Shown piece after piece: positions 48,448 to 58,792 of a stretch of 64,000 nt of DNA. The position numbers and the translations under genes are program-made. The DNA is from Bryobacterales bacterium. Its GTDB lineage: Bacteria; Acidobacteriota; Terriglobia; Bryobacterales; Bryobacteraceae. Within the stretch, counting starts at the first letter, position 1. Each line of letters opens with the position of its first letter. The notes beneath the pieces are model-generated. The model saw nothing but the letters and a program-made list of their open reading frames with translations. It was not told the DNA's origin and did not search any database. Location: contig JAFAQY010000007.1 of the NCBI GenBank assembly GCA_019261985.1, positions 1-64,000 of the forward strand, in the 5' to 3' direction.

Positions 48448-49956
48448 GTGTATTCGGGAAACGTGTATTGGATGGGTGTGGATGTCGGCACAGGCGGCAC
48501 CCGCGCGGTTCTTCTCGATTCAGGAGGCAAGCTTGCGGCTAGCGTAACTGCCGCGCATGAGGATATGCGCATGGAGCGCCCGCTGTGGGCCGAGCAGCGC
48601 CCGGAGGACTGGTCGCAGGCGGCGATCCAAGCTATTCGCGGAGCGCTAAACCAAGCGGGCGCGCGCGGAGCAGACATCCGCGGGATCGGATTATCCGGCC
48701 AAATGCATGGCTTGGTGATGCTCGATGCGCATGACCACGTCATCCGCCCCGCGCTGATCTGGTGCGACCAGCGGAGCCAGCCGCAGGTCGACTGGATCAA
48801 CCAAACCATTGGCCGGGAGAATGTTCTTAAATTCATCGCGAATCCGATGCTGACCGGGTTCACGCTTCCCAAGTTGCTGTGGGTGCGCGATAACGAGTCT
48901 GCAAATTTCGAGCGAGTTCGAAAGATTCTGCTGCCCAAAGACTACGCGCGGTTTTGCCTTACGGGGGATTACGCGACCGAAGTTTCAGACGCATCGGGAA
49001 CGGGAATGTTCGATGTGATGCAGCGGCGCTGGTCTTTCGAGATGATGAACGATCTCAAACTGGACCGGAGCATCCTTCCGCGCGCGCACGAATCTGCCGA
49101 AATCACTGGTAGGGTTAGCCGCCAAGCCGCGGAATCGACCGGCCTCGCCGTGGGTACTCCCGTCGTTGGCGGAGGCGGCGATCAGGCGGCGAGCGCGGTG
49201 GGTAACGGCATCGTGGAGCCGGGGATCGTTTCTTGCACGCTCGGCACATCGGGCGTGGTGTTCGCGGATATGGAAACGCCCGCCTACGATTCGCTCGGGC
49301 GAGTACATACGTTTTGCCATGCGGTGCCGGGCAAATGGCACGTGATGGGGGTGACACAGGGAGCGGGCTTGAGTCTGCAGTGGTTTCGCAACCGCCTTGC
49401 CGTGGGCGCAAGCTATGACGAGCTGATGGACGAAGCGGCAACCGCGGGACCCGGCTGCACCGGCCTTTATTGGCTGCCGTACCTGATGGGCGAGCGCTCG
49501 CCGCATCTCGATTCCACGGCGCGCGGCGGCTGGATCGGTCTTACGGCGCACCACACGCGCGCGGATTTGATTCGCTCGGTGGTCGAAGGCGTGTCCTATA
49601 GCCAGAAAGATTGTCTCGACATCATCGCCGCCCTCGGCGGCGAGACATCGACTGTGCGCCTTTCCGGTGGAGGTTCGCGCAGCTTGTTCTGGCGCCAGGT
49701 TCTAGCCGATATTTTCGGCAAACGCGTCGCGCGGATGGAAACGCAGGAGGGGTCCGCTTACGGCGCAGCCCTGTTGGCGATGGTCGGCACCGGAGAATAC
49801 TCGAGCGTTCCTGAAGTTTGTAAAGCGGTTTTGCGCGAAGTCGATGGTTTGGCGCCGCGGGCCGCGGAAGCGAAGATCTACGCCCAAGGGCATCGCGTTT
49901 TTCAATCGCTGTATCCAGCGCTGCGGCCGTTTTTCGCCGCCACTACTTCTTCATAA
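48448..49956 (+). CDS. xylB: Xylulokinase (FGGY family)
   Basis: A 502-residue sugar kinase. The N-terminal ATP/sugar domain starts MGVDVGTGGTRAVLLDSGGK; GLSGQMHGLVMLDAHDHVIRPALIWCDQRSQPQ is the xylulokinase-type sugar site (M-H-G of the FGGY motif 1), and the C-terminal domain has WLPYLMGERSPHLDSTARGGWIGL and VRLSGGGSRSLFWRQVLADIFGKRV. It phosphorylates D-xylulose to enter the pentose phosphate pathway. Start GTG 48448 or ATG 48472; no ribosome site decides between them. No xylose isomerase adjoins. It ends 14 bp inside the convergent enoyl-CoA hydratase gene. Confidence 0.92.
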   Translation: MYSGNVYWMGVDVGTGGTRAVLLDSGGKLAASVTAAHEDMRMERPLWAEQRPEDWSQAAIQAIRGALNQAGARGADIRGIGLSGQMHGLVMLDAHDHVIRPALIWCDQRSQPQVDWINQTIGRENVLKFIANPMLTGFTLPKLLWVRDNESANFERVRKILLPKDYARFCLTGDYATEVSDASGTGMFDVMQRRWSFEMMNDLKLDRSILPRAHESAEITGRVSRQAAESTGLAVGTPVVGGGGDQAASAVGNGIVEPGIVSCTLGTSGVVFADMETPAYDSLGRVHTFCHAVPGKWHVMGVTQGAGLSLQWFRNRLAVGASYDELMDEAATAGPGCTGLYWLPYLMGERSPHLDSTARGGWIGLTAHHTRADLIRSVVEGVSYSQKDCLDIIAALGGETSTVRLSGGGSRSLFWRQVLADIFGKRVARMETQEGSAYGAALLAMVGTGEYSSVPEVCKAVLREVDGLAPRAAEAKIYAQGHRVFQSLYPALRPFFAATTSS

Positions 49957-50692
49957 AACGCTCGAACCCGCGCCGCGCGTCTTCTGTCATACGCGCAATT
50001 GCGTTTATCTCGATGCCCGCGTCAAGCGCGGCATCGAAGGGCATGGAATCGATGTGGTGCAGAAGCTTCTTTGTGAGCGTAATGGCGGAGGCAGACCGTT
50101 CGGCTAACGCGCCCACGTACTGCTCGACTTTGGCATCAAATTCCTCATCGTGATACATGCGCGTGATCATGCCGATATCCCGCGCCGCGCGGGCGCCGAT
50201 GGGATCGCCGACGGCGAGCAAGTCGAACGCGCGTTTTTCGCCGACCGAGCGTCGCAGCAGGCTCATCACCATGGCGGGCACAAAGCCGACCTTCACCTCC
50301 GGGTAGCCGAACTGCGCCGATTCCGCGGCAAGCACAACATCACAAGCGGTCGCGATCCCGCATCCGCCGCCAAACGCGCGGCCACGCACGGCCGCGATGA
50401 CCGGCTGCGGATGCGCGCGCAGTGCTCGAAATAAGCCTGCGAGAGATCGCGCCGACTCCCGATGTTTCAGCACATCCGCGCCGGAAGATTCTCGCAGCGC
50501 GGCGATGTCCATGCCCGCGCAGAAATCTTCCCCCGCTGCGCCAATCACCACAACGCGCACCGCTTTATTCAATGCCGTGAGGCTTAGCGAATGCGCAAGT
50601 TCCTCAATCATCCGCTCGTTAATCGCGTTTCGCTTCTCAGGCCGGTTCAGCGTAATGCGTGCGACGGCGCCCGTGAGCCGGTACTCAATCAA
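49943..50692 (-). CDS. Enoyl-CoA hydratase/isomerase family protein
   Basis: A 249-residue crotonase. It shows RITLNRPEKRNAINERMIEEL, the oxyanion-hole segment GEDFCAGMDIAALRESS, VIAAVRGRAFGGGCGIATACDVVLAAESAQFGYPEVKVGFVPA and the C-terminal helix RRGFERFMKK. A longer frame reaches 50773, but TTG 50692 lies at the stop of the AtuA-associated gene and starts directly before the conserved [14 protein letters not shown]. Gly and one catalytic Glu region (GYPEVKVG) are present. It is the last gene of the acyl-CoA operon read from 58195 down, and may act as a methylglutaconyl- or enoyl-CoA hydratase in that pathway. Confidence 0.9.
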   Translation of the reverse strand: MIEYRLTGAVARITLNRPEKRNAINERMIEELAHSLSLTALNKAVRVVVIGAAGEDFCAGMDIAALRESSGADVLKHRESARSLAGLFRALRAHPQPVIAAVRGRAFGGGCGIATACDVVLAAESAQFGYPEVKVGFVPAMVMSLLRRSVGEKRAFDLLAVGDPIGARAARDIGMITRMYHDEEFDAKVEQYVGALAERSASAITLTKKLLHHIDSMPFDAALDAGIEINAIARMTEDARRGFERFMKK

Positions 50693-51002
50693 CGTCGATC
50701 TCCATGCGCAGCAGCGCGCTCGAATAAGTTTTCCCTTGCGGGTCGGCCTTAAGCGCGAGTGTTCCTCCGCCATCCAGGCTTTGATGCAGTAGGAAATTCA
50801 ACGCGCCGAGGTTGGGTAGCTCGAAACGCTCCACCTCGCCGAGGCAGACGCCCATGAAATGTTGCTTCACCCGTTCCGCGGTAACCTCTCGAACCAGGAG
50901 CGGATAATATTCAGGTTTGCGCGCGATCAGTCCGATGTTGGCCGTATCGCCCTTATCGCCCGAGCGCGCGTGCGCCAGCTCGATCAGCTTTCGCTTGGCC
51001 AC
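50685..51002 (-). CDS. AtuA-associated C-terminal protein
   Basis: A 105-residue protein: [97 protein letters not shown]. This is the small C-terminal domain often fused to AtuA (DUF1446) proteins; here it is a separate gene that overlaps atuA by 19 bp. The G-D-K-G-D-T-A-N block is fully conserved. In terpene and leucine-type catabolism clusters this domain accompanies acyl-CoA carboxylases, but no carboxylase is visible here. Confidence 0.9.
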   Translation of the reverse strand: MAKRKLIELAHARSGDKGDTANIGLIARKPEYYPLLVREVTAERVKQHFMGVCLGEVERFELPNLGALNFLLHQSLDGGGTLALKADPQGKTYSSALLRMEIDVD

Positions 51003-52354
51003 AAAGTTACCTCCGGTTTCACTTCGTGTTTGGAGATCAGTGCAGGCCAGTATGCCACAATGTCTTCCACGTGCGGCCGGCCGAGGCCCAATCCCGAGAC
51101 TACGGGCGGGCCGTTCAGCGCGAGCGGCGGAATTTCGCGCGTGAAGCGCTCGACGGCGGCGCGATCCTGTCCTCGAACGCCGAACCGCAGGACCACTTCG
51201 GCAAGCTCCGGAGCAACGTCGGGAGACGGCTCCGCCGCCGGAATTCCGTGGCAGGCATTCGCGCCCAAAAACTCCGCGCGGATTTCCTCAAATTGAAGAC
51301 CCAAATGGTCGAGCCGCTTGCGGAGAATCTGCTCGGCCGCACGAGCTTTCTTGTAGGCGTCCGGCCAGGCGTATACCATCGACCCGAGTGCCTTGAACCC
51401 AGCGATGTAACTGATCGAAACCTTGTAGAAAGCCGTCGGCGGCCGTCCCTTTATTCCGCGAAAGCGCACGCGGTCCGGACCGCATTGGTCGAGCTGAATC
51501 GTCGTGAAGTCCGCGATGCAGTCGGCGGTGATGTACTCGCGCGGGTCTCCCATTTCATAAAGCAACTGCTCCTTCACTGATGCGACCGTCACCCGCCCGC
51601 CGGTTCCTGCGTGTTTGGTGATGACGAAGGTCCCATCGGGCTCAGCTTCCACGATCGGATAGCCGACACCGGCAAGGTCCGGGATGGTTTCCCAATCATA
51701 CTGGCAATTTCCGCCCGTACATTGCGCGCCGCACTCGATGGTGTGCCCGGCAATGGTACCGGCGGCGAGTTTATCCCAATCGTCCTCTCCCCATCCGAAC
51801 TCGTGAATCGTCGGTGCCAGCCCGAGCGCCGTGTCCGTAACGCGCCCTGTAATGACAATATCCGCGCCGCCACGCAGCGCTTGAACGATCGGAAATGCCC
51901 CGAAGTAAACATTGGCGCTTTGCACCTGCGAGCGGATGACGGAGAGCGGCGCGCCGGTCTCCATATTCTTCAAGTCGATTCCGCGATTGAGTAGCTCGTC
52001 GAGCTGCGGAAGAAGGTCGTCTCCGGCCACAACCGCGATCTTAATTGGAATACCGAGCCGTTCTGCCACCGCGTCCACGGCATCGGCGCAGCCCTTCGGA
52101 TTTATGCCGCCGGCGTTCGCAATCACGCGCACGCGTCGCCGCGTCAGATCGGGCAGAACGCGCCCGATCATCTCCACGAAGTCGCGCGCATACCCGGCTT
52201 TCGGATCGCGCGCGCGCTGCTTCTGGAGGATGGACATCGTGACTTCCGCCAGATAATCGAGGGTGAGATAGTCGATCGGCCCGCGGCGCACCTGGTCCAC
52301 CGGCGCTTCGAGCGAGTCGCCCCAGAAGCCTTGCCCGTTCGCGATGCGAATCAT
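50984..52354 (-). CDS. AtuA-family protein (DUF1446)
   Basis: A 456-residue protein of the acyclic terpene utilisation AtuA family. It starts [65 protein letters not shown] and carries [68 protein letters not shown] and [29 protein letters not shown], the family's conserved blocks. AtuA is essential for growth of Pseudomonas on citronellol, but its reaction is not known. It lies in an operon with acyl-CoA dehydrogenase, thiolase and FadB-like genes, so a branched-chain acyl-CoA pathway is likely. Confidence 0.93.
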   Translation of the reverse strand: MIRIANGQGFWGDSLEAPVDQVRRGPIDYLTLDYLAEVTMSILQKQRARDPKAGYARDFVEMIGRVLPDLTRRRVRVIANAGGINPKGCADAVDAVAERLGIPIKIAVVAGDDLLPQLDELLNRGIDLKNMETGAPLSVIRSQVQSANVYFGAFPIVQALRGGADIVITGRVTDTALGLAPTIHEFGWGEDDWDKLAAGTIAGHTIECGAQCTGGNCQYDWETIPDLAGVGYPIVEAEPDGTFVITKHAGTGGRVTVASVKEQLLYEMGDPREYITADCIADFTTIQLDQCGPDRVRFRGIKGRPPTAFYKVSISYIAGFKALGSMVYAWPDAYKKARAAEQILRKRLDHLGLQFEEIRAEFLGANACHGIPAAEPSPDVAPELAEVVLRFGVRGQDRAAVERFTREIPPLALNGPPVVSGLGLGRPHVEDIVAYWPALISKHEVKPEVTLWPSES

Positions 52355-52360
52355 AGACTG

Positions 52361-52813
52361 TTATTGAATATGTCGCCAGATTCGAGCGGTCGCAAACAGC
52401 GCCAAATGCCGAATATTCGTGGTTGCCATCACGGCTTGATCGCGTTCGTTATTAAAGGCGGCTGCTTGGGCGGCCAAGATCATGTCCGCGTCCACTGATG
52501 AGTCATCCGCGGATTGGCGACCGGCATTCCTAGCCGTGGCCCAGAACTCGGCGGCCTTCAGCATGACCGGCGTGGTGAGTGGCGCGTACTGAAGCATTTC
52601 TTTCAATGCGTCCAGCCTGGCGATTCCCGCCGTCTTACTGGCGCGGAGTAACTCACGGCGCACCTCGTAGTCGGCGATCTCCGGAATCACGATTTTGAAA
52701 CCAGAATACGCGAGCAGAGCCAGCCAGTTCTTGCATTCTTCATTCTCAGGGGAGCTTCTCGGATTCGTAACCATCCCAAGTGGGCTGGCGTCCAGCAGGA
52801 CTATTTTGCTCAC
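52361..52813 (-). CDS. PIN-domain toxin (VapC-like)
   Basis: A 150-residue protein. PIN landmarks: IVLLDASPLGMVTNP (D8), then VIPEIADYEVRRELLRAS (the conserved acid Glu), and DDSSVDADMILAAQA...QAVMATTNIRHLALFA with the metal-binding Asp at SVDADMILAA and the later TTN in place of TxD/xN. VapC-type enzymes are Mg-dependent RNases. Its start overlaps the antitoxin stop (ATGA) and it ends 6 bp before atuA. Target RNA unknown. Confidence 0.82.
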   Translation of the reverse strand: MSKIVLLDASPLGMVTNPRSSPENEECKNWLALLAYSGFKIVIPEIADYEVRRELLRASKTAGIARLDALKEMLQYAPLTTPVMLKAAEFWATARNAGRQSADDSSVDADMILAAQAAAFNNERDQAVMATTNIRHLALFATARIWRHIQ

Positions 52814-53013
52814 GAGAAAAGCTTGTACCCTACAGGACGATTCTCATCTAGTCCCCTCCGGAGAACTTCAAACGTCTCACGCTGCTCCATTTCGTCGCCC
52901 TGCGACCAGCTATCCAGGAGGCGTGAAAGCTCCATGGAGCCAGAGGCTCTATTGATTGTCTTGATGGGAGCGACTGCTTCGCGAGATGCATCGTTTCGGG
53001 TTGTCTGAGCCAT
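52810..53013 (-). CDS. Putative antitoxin of the PIN pair
   Basis: A 67-residue protein: MAQTTRNDASREAVAPIKTINRASGSMELSRLLDSWSQGDEMEQRETFEVLRRGLDENRPVGYKLFS. It has no classical DNA-binding domain that I can see; the N-terminus is polar, and the C-terminal half (LSRLLDSWSQGDEMEQRETFEVLRRGL) is an amphipathic helix suited to toxin binding. It sits 4 bp after the acyl-CoA dehydrogenase gene and overlaps the PIN gene, so its role as antitoxin is by position. Confidence 0.7.
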   Translation of the reverse strand: MAQTTRNDASREAVAPIKTINRASGSMELSRLLDSWSQGDEMEQRETFEVLRRGLDENRPVGYKLFS

Positions 53014-53017
53014 CTAG

Positions 53018-54745
53018 TTAAATATTACTAGGTTGGCTCTTTGACACGCCTGAGGAGAGCAGCCGCTGGGCGATTCTTCTCCGGAGACCGATGGTATTCA
53101 CTGGGTCGCGCTTCGTGAAGCGCCGCAGGACCGCGAGGTTCGTGCGCAGTGCATCCCCTTCCGAACAGGCCGCGAGCACGGTCCGGGCGCTGGTCTCGAT
53201 AAGATCCATCGAGTCCGAGGCAAATACCGCAGCGATCTCGGACGCGTGCTCGGCGCCAATTTTGCGGGCGCGCAGCGTTGCCGATTCCATGGCATATGTG
53301 TTCATTAACACGTCCGTGATCGCGGCGATTACTTCCTGTTGCTCCTCCAGCTTGTCCCCGAATCTCTCGTACGCGACGCCTAGCAGGAACATTCCCACCT
53401 TTTTCGCGTTTGCGATGGAGTCGGATTCCGCCACCGGGCCGCTTAAAATCTCCGACTGAAGCTTTTTGACCGCTTCGACCAGCGGTAGAGTGCCCCGCTG
53501 TGCGCGCTTCAAAAGCATGCCCGTGGCGAGAAGGCGATTGATCTCATTCGTCCCCTCAAAAATCCTGTTGATGCGCGAGTCGCGGTAGGCGCGCTCGACC
53601 GAATAGTCCTGATGGTAGCCGTAACCGCCGTGAATCTGGACGCCTTCATCCACCACGTAATCCAACATCTCGGAGGCGAACACTTTCACGAAGGAGCACT
53701 CCGCCGCGAATTCCTCCACTGCTTTCAGCACCCGCCGCGGCGCATCGGGAGCATCCCAGGAGAAGCCGGCCAATTGCGCCTGGATGTCCCCCACCACGCG
53801 ATACGACATGCTCTCGTTGGCGAAAATGCGAATCGCCATTCCCGCGAGCTTTTCCTGAATCAGCCCGAAGTCGGCGATTAATTTTCCGAACGCCTTCCGC
53901 TCCTTGGCATAGCGCAGCGAGACCGCCAGAACATCGCTTGCGCCGCCGTGCGCGAAAAGCCCCAGTTTCAGGCGCCCGATGTTCAGGATGTTGAACGCGA
54001 TGATGTGGCCGCGGCCGATCTCGCCCAATACGTTTTCAACAGGAACCTTGACGTTATCGAAATAAACGGCCGTGGTGGAGCTGCCCTTGAGCCCCATCTT
54101 TTTCTCTTCCGCCCCCGGCGCCACGCCAGGCCACTGCCGTTCCACCAAAAACGCGGTGAACTTTTCACCACCGATCTTCGCGAAGACTGTGTATAAGTCG
54201 GCGATGCCGCCGTTCGTGATCCACATCTTCTGGCCGTTCAAGATATAGTGCTTCCCGTCCGGCGAAAGGTCTGCGCGCGTGCGCGCCGCGAGCGCATCCG
54301 ATCCCGCGTGCGGCTCAGTCAAAGCGTATGCCGCGATCAATTCGGCCGCGGCAAGCCGCGGTAGGTATTTTTGCTTTTGTTCCTCGGTTCCGAACAGCAG
54401 AAGGGGAAGCGTTCCAATCCCTACTTGGCCGCCATGGCAGGCCGCATAAGAACCATCGCCGGCGACGCCCGCGGAAATGATCATCATCGTCGCGAGGTCC
54501 ATTTCCATGCCGCCGTATTTCTCAGGCAAAAATGCGGCAGTGAGGCCAAGCTCCGCCGATTTGCGGAGCACGCATTTGAGCACGTCGAAGTTCTGGTGCT
54601 GGATCTCGTCGAGATGCGGGGCGATCTCCCGATTCCAGAACTCCTCGGTGGTTTTTGCGATGGCGCGGTGCTCCGTAGTGAAATATTCGGGCGAGAAGAC
54701 GCTCTCGGGTGTCGCCTGTTCCAGAAGAAAATATCCGCCGCGCAC
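53018..54745 (-). CDS. Acyl-CoA dehydrogenase with C-terminal extension
   Basis: A 575-residue flavoenzyme. Domains: helical N-terminus (FTTEHRAIAKTTEEFWNREIAPHLDEI), beta middle domain (AYALTEPHAGSDALAARTRADLSPDGKHYILNGQKMWITNGGIADLYTVFA), helical C-terminal domain with GGYGYHQDYSVERAYRDSRINRIFEGTNEINRLLATGM; the Glu of FEGTNEI is in the usual catalytic or near-catalytic region. An additional ~170-residue alpha-helical tail (about 410-575) resembles VLCAD/ACAD9-type enzymes and may mediate dimer or membrane contact. It makes 2-enoyl-CoA from acyl-CoA using ETF. It lies 1 bp from the thiolase gene in the operon. Confidence 0.93.
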   Translation of the reverse strand: MRGGYFLLEQATPESVFSPEYFTTEHRAIAKTTEEFWNREIAPHLDEIQHQNFDVLKCVLRKSAELGLTAAFLPEKYGGMEMDLATMMIISAGVAGDGSYAACHGGQVGIGTLPLLLFGTEEQKQKYLPRLAAAELIAAYALTEPHAGSDALAARTRADLSPDGKHYILNGQKMWITNGGIADLYTVFAKIGGEKFTAFLVERQWPGVAPGAEEKKMGLKGSSTTAVYFDNVKVPVENVLGEIGRGHIIAFNILNIGRLKLGLFAHGGASDVLAVSLRYAKERKAFGKLIADFGLIQEKLAGMAIRIFANESMSYRVVGDIQAQLAGFSWDAPDAPRRVLKAVEEFAAECSFVKVFASEMLDYVVDEGVQIHGGYGYHQDYSVERAYRDSRINRIFEGTNEINRLLATGMLLKRAQRGTLPLVEAVKKLQSEILSGPVAESDSIANAKKVGMFLLGVAYERFGDKLEEQQEVIAAITDVLMNTYAMESATLRARKIGAEHASEIAAVFASDSMDLIETSARTVLAACSEGDALRTNLAVLRRFTKRDPVNTIGLRRRIAQRLLSSGVSKSQPSNI

Positions 54746-54746
54746 G

Positions 54747-55922
54747 CTAATTTAGCCTTTCGAAAATACCTGCAGCGCCCTGGCCGCCGCCGATACACAT
54801 GGTCACCATGCCGTAACGCGCCTGACGGCGAGTCATCTCGCGCAAAATCGTCGCCGTGAGCTTCGCGCCCGTGCAGCCTAATGGATGGCCGAGCGCAATG
54901 GCGCCTCCGTTTACGTTCAGCTTCTCAAGATCGAGCCCGGCTTCCCGAATCACCGCCAAAGCCTGCACCGCGAAGGCTTCGTTCAACTCGATCAGATCGA
55001 CATCCGCTAGCTTTAGCCCCGCCAAGTCCAGCGCCTTCGGAATGGCCTTCACCGGGCCGATGCCCATAATCTCGGGCGGCACTCCGGCGACTGAGAAGCT
55101 GACGAAGCGCGCCTTCGGCTTCAGCCCCAACTCCCGTGCACGGGGTTCCGACATTACCAGCGCCATGGCCGCGCCGTCGCTGGTTTGCGAAGAGTTTCCC
55201 GCGGTTACAGTTCCCTCGGCATGAAATACCGGCTTGAGTTTGGCGAGCGCTTCCATCGATGTATCCGCGCGCGGCCCTTCGTCTTTTTGAAAAACGGTCA
55301 ACCGCTCCGAAGCACGCCCATTGTCCAGCTCGACATTCACGACATCCACGGGAACAATTTCGTCCGCGAATTTTTTCTCTTGCTGCGCGCGGAGCGCATT
55401 TTGATGACTCCGCAACGCAAACCGGTCCTGCTCCTCCCGCGAGATGCCGTATTTCCGATACAGGCGTTCCGCGGTGAGGCCCATGCCGATATAGGTCTCA
55501 GGCAGATGATCCACCAGCCAAGGATTCGGCGAGAACTTGTTGCCCGTCATCGGCACCAGGCTCATCGATTCAGCGCCGCCCGCGAGTATAGTGTGGGCTC
55601 CTCCCGCGCGAATGCGGTCGGCGGCCATTGCGATGGACTGCAAGCCCGAGGAGCAGAACCGGTTAATGGTGACTCCAGGAACGGAATCGGGCAGGCCGGC
55701 GCGAAGGGCCGCCAGGCGGGCCATATTCAGGCCCGACTCTGCCTCCGGCATCGCGCAGCCCACAATCACATCGTCAATGGATGCCTTATCCACTTGAGGA
55801 TGGCGTTTCAGAACGCCTTCGATCACAACGGCGGCCAGGTCGTCGGGGCGACTATTCTTTAGCGCTCCCCGGCCGGCCTTGCCCACGGCCGTTCGGACGC
55901 AATCTACGATAACAGCTTCCAT
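54747..55922 (-). CDS. Acetyl-CoA acyltransferase (thiolase)
   Basis: A 391-residue thiolase. The start [23 protein letters not shown] overlaps the stop of the FadB-like gene (TAATG). The nucleophile is C90 in [24 protein letters not shown]. The C-terminal half has [38 protein letters not shown] (His of [12 protein letters not shown]) and the second active Cys in [18 protein letters not shown]. The family's G-x-G-x-x-x-G end is seen. It cleaves 3-ketoacyl-CoA with CoA. A longer upstream frame runs to 55991 but lies inside the FadB gene. Confidence 0.95.
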   Translation of the reverse strand: MEAVIVDCVRTAVGKAGRGALKNSRPDDLAAVVIEGVLKRHPQVDKASIDDVIVGCAMPEAESGLNMARLAALRAGLPDSVPGVTINRFCSSGLQSIAMAADRIRAGGAHTILAGGAESMSLVPMTGNKFSPNPWLVDHLPETYIGMGLTAERLYRKYGISREEQDRFALRSHQNALRAQQEKKFADEIVPVDVVNVELDNGRASERLTVFQKDEGPRADTSMEALAKLKPVFHAEGTVTAGNSSQTSDGAAMALVMSEPRARELGLKPKARFVSFSVAGVPPEIMGIGPVKAIPKALDLAGLKLADVDLIELNEAFAVQALAVIREAGLDLEKLNVNGGAIALGHPLGCTGAKLTATILREMTRRQARYGMVTMCIGGGQGAAGIFERLN

Positions 55923-58195
55923 TAATTCCTTAGAGGCTTCCCTACTTTCAGCATATGCGCGATGCGCTCCTGGGTTTTTGCATTTCCGCATAAACTCAGG
56001 AAGGCCTCGCGTTCGAGATCGAGCAAGTACTGTTCGGACACGACTTGCTCGCCGGTAAGCCGGCCGCCGGACAGCACGTGTGCGAGCTTTTCCAGCACCA
56101 CGACATCGTGATCCGAGATGTAGCCGCCCTGACGATACGTCCAGACTCCGAGCTTTAGTGTGGCGAACGCGGCATCTCCGCCGACTTTAACGTGCGCTCG
56201 CGGGGGCGGCGTGTAGTCGAGAGAAAGTTCCAGCGCGAGCTCTTTTGCATCTCCGATCAAACGATCCGGATTCATGGTGACACGGTCCGCGGCGGTGAGA
56301 AAACCAAGCTGCCGCGCTTCTTCGGCGCTGCTTGAGACTCTGGCCTGACCGATCAATTCGCCTGCCTTGCGCGAGTCGCCTAACCGCAGAAGCATCTCCT
56401 TGCAGCCACCCGCGGCTGGGATAACGCCCACGCCGACCTCTACCAAACCCATATACGTTTCCACGGATGCCTGCATGCGAGCCGCGTGAAGACAAACCTC
56501 GCACCCCCCGCCGAGCGCGCGCGAGAACGGGGCGGCGACCACCGGTTTTTTCGAATATTTGATGGCCAGATTCATCTGCTGAAAGCGATGAATCATGTCA
56601 TTGATGTCGTCCCAATCGCCGTTTTGCGCCGCGAATAACACCAGTCCGATGTTCGCTCCGGCGCTAAACATTTCGCCCTGGTTGGCGATGATCATGGCGT
56701 TGAAGTTGCGCTCGGTTTCTTCGAGACCGGCATGGATCATGCGGAAATGATCCTCGCCGAGCGCATTGACCTTGCTGTGAAATTCGACGCACAGCACGCC
56801 GTCGCCCAAGTCGAGCAAGGAAGCACCCGGATTGGTCTTGATGCGCTGCTCGCGCTTTAGAATTATCCCCGGTTCCGAGAAAGGCCTGTACTGCGCGGCC
56901 GCAAAATCGAAATACTTGGTCCCATCGCACCGAGGCTCATAAAGCGATTTCGCCCCAGCGCTCCGCATCCGCAGCGTATTCTCCGGCAGCCGCCGGCCCT
57001 CGGCTTCCAGCTTCGCGCAGACTTCTTCGAACCCGATCGCATCCCACAGCTCGAATGGCCCCAGTTTATGAGCGTAGCCCCAGCGCATGGCGCGATCCAT
57101 TTCGACGATGCGGTCCGAAATTTCGGGCACGCTTTCGGCTGAATACACGAAGTAGTCACTCAACAATTTCCAAAGAAATGTTCCGGCACGGTCCGTGCCA
57201 TGGATCAATGTGCGTAAGCGCTCACCGATATCTTCGGTTCCGCGCACGGCGTCCACAGCGGGAAATTTCGGTTTCTGCGCGGGGTGATATTCGAGAGTCT
57301 TCAAATCCAGCGCGTAAATGGTTTTTTCTTTGCCTATGCGCTTGTAATAGCCTTGTCCCGATTTTTCTCCCAGCCAACCGTGCTCCTGCATTTTGCGATG
57401 GAACTCCGGCATCGGGAAGCGCTCGCGCCAGGGGTCCTTCGGGAGCGCGCGATACAAATTGTCGGAAACTAACGAAGCCACGTCGAGGCCGATGATATCC
57501 AGCAGGCGGAAGGTGGCGCTCTTAGGCAGGCCGATCAGAGGACCGGTAAGCGCGTCGACCTCCTCCACGGTGAACCCTTGCTCCACGGTGAGCTTCGCCA
57601 GCGTGCCGAGTAGAAATATGCCGATGCGGTTGCCGATGAAATTCGGCGTGTCCTTACAGCGAACGATGCCTTTGCCGAGGCGCCGCTCGGCGAAACCCGA
57701 AACGAATTCAAGTAGGGCATCATCGGTGGCGGGGCCCGGAATTAACTCCAACAGATGCAGATACCGCGGAGGGTTGAAAAAATGCGTTCCCAGGAAGTTG
57801 GCGCGCAACTCGGGAGAGAATCCGTCCGCGATTTGTCGTAGCGGAATGCCGCTCGTATTCGTAGACAGAATCGCATCCGCCCTACGCAGTGGCTCGATCT
57901 TTTTTAACAGGGCCCTTTTAGCATCGAGGTTCTCGACAATGGCCTCAAGGACCCAGTCGCATTGCGCGATCTCATGTAGGTCGTCGTCAAAGCTCCCAGG
58001 TGTTATCAGCGCGGCCGAGGACTCGACGAAAAACCCGCCCGGCCGCTGCTTCAAAGCGGCCTCGACGCCTTTGCGCGCGGCCTCGGAGGTAAGGTCCAGC
58101 AGCAAGGACGGAATGCCGGCATTCGCGAAATGGGCCGCAATCCGGGACCCCATTGTTCCCGCTCCGAGGACGGCGACGCGTGAGATGGTTCGCAT
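55922..58195 (-). CDS. 3-hydroxyacyl-CoA dehydrogenase / enoyl-CoA hydratase fusion (FadB/FadN-like)
   Basis: A 757-residue bifunctional beta-oxidation enzyme. Order: NAD-binding dehydrogenase first ([25 protein letters not shown]11-A-G-T-M-G16), followed by [33 protein letters not shown] and the C-terminal dehydrogenase domain [33 protein letters not shown], then a crotonase domain ([70 protein letters not shown]). This dehydrogenase-first order is that of FadN. ATG 58195 starts the conserved region; upstream frame reaches 58228. First gene of the operon ending at 49943. Confidence 0.93.
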   Translation of the reverse strand: MRTISRVAVLGAGTMGSRIAAHFANAGIPSLLLDLTSEAARKGVEAALKQRPGGFFVESSAALITPGSFDDDLHEIAQCDWVLEAIVENLDAKRALLKKIEPLRRADAILSTNTSGIPLRQIADGFSPELRANFLGTHFFNPPRYLHLLELIPGPATDDALLEFVSGFAERRLGKGIVRCKDTPNFIGNRIGIFLLGTLAKLTVEQGFTVEEVDALTGPLIGLPKSATFRLLDIIGLDVASLVSDNLYRALPKDPWRERFPMPEFHRKMQEHGWLGEKSGQGYYKRIGKEKTIYALDLKTLEYHPAQKPKFPAVDAVRGTEDIGERLRTLIHGTDRAGTFLWKLLSDYFVYSAESVPEISDRIVEMDRAMRWGYAHKLGPFELWDAIGFEEVCAKLEAEGRRLPENTLRMRSAGAKSLYEPRCDGTKYFDFAAAQYRPFSEPGIILKREQRIKTNPGASLLDLGDGVLCVEFHSKVNALGEDHFRMIHAGLEETERNFNAMIIANQGEMFSAGANIGLVLFAAQNGDWDDINDMIHRFQQMNLAIKYSKKPVVAAPFSRALGGGCEVCLHAARMQASVETYMGLVEVGVGVIPAAGGCKEMLLRLGDSRKAGELIGQARVSSSAEEARQLGFLTAADRVTMNPDRLIGDAKELALELSLDYTPPPRAHVKVGGDAAFATLKLGVWTYRQGGYISDHDVVVLEKLAHVLSGGRLTGEQVVSEQYLLDLEREAFLSLCGNAKTQERIAHMLKVGKPLRN

Positions 58196-58324
58196 CGGAA
58201 CCAGTGTAGCGTTGCCGGGCAGCGGCACTTGGTCATTACCCGTCGCTTGGCGGAACGAGTTACCGGAGGAAACTCGGACGATTTATTGCTGCGTTTCCAC
58301 AACACACCGGCACCGACCGACGCG

Positions 58325-58792
58325 CTAGTTGCTACTAGACGTTGTTTCCGGAGAGAAAAGCGTAATTCGCGGAAAATAAGTTAAATATCTAGCCGCGTCG
58401 CGCGTGAGCAAACCAAGCCGTTCTACCGCGGCATGCGCTCCGATATAGAAGTCCGGTAGCGGCGATCGCCGTTGGCCGCCACGCCGGCGATATTGTACGA
58501 AACATTGGCCCGCCAAAAATCCCGCTTCCCAGGGCAGCGCTTCCCGCCGGTAAATGGCGGCCGGAACTGCCGTGTCCAATTCCTCAATCGTCGGATACCC
58601 AACGGAAACTTCCGCATAGATCACGGGATTGATCATGAGGATGCTGCGCTCGGCCAATTCGGACAGAACTCGCGCAGACCATTCCCCCCAAACGGGATCT
58701 TGAGTGGCAACATCCAGTATGATGTTGCTGTCCACGAGCACGCCCCGGCAACCAGTCAAACGCGAGTTTAAATCCGGGAAAACCGATATCAT
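58325..58792 (-). CDS. PIN-domain toxin (VapC-like)
   Basis: A 155-residue protein. PIN motifs: GVLVDSNIILDVATQDPVWGEWSARVLSELAE (first Asp), MINPVIYAEVSVGYPTIEELD (Glu), PLPDFYIGAHAAVERLGLLTRDAARYLTYFPRITLF (Asp in PDFYIGAHA, then TRD). The full set of acidic residues is visible, so an Mg-dependent RNase is likely. ATG 58792 overlaps the AbrB antitoxin stop (ATGA). It sits between the beta-oxidation operon and the csm genes, on the same strand as both. Confidence 0.9.
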   Translation of the reverse strand: MISVFPDLNSRLTGCRGVLVDSNIILDVATQDPVWGEWSARVLSELAERSILMINPVIYAEVSVGYPTIEELDTAVPAAIYRREALPWEAGFLAGQCFVQYRRRGGQRRSPLPDFYIGAHAAVERLGLLTRDAARYLTYFPRITLFSPETTSSSN

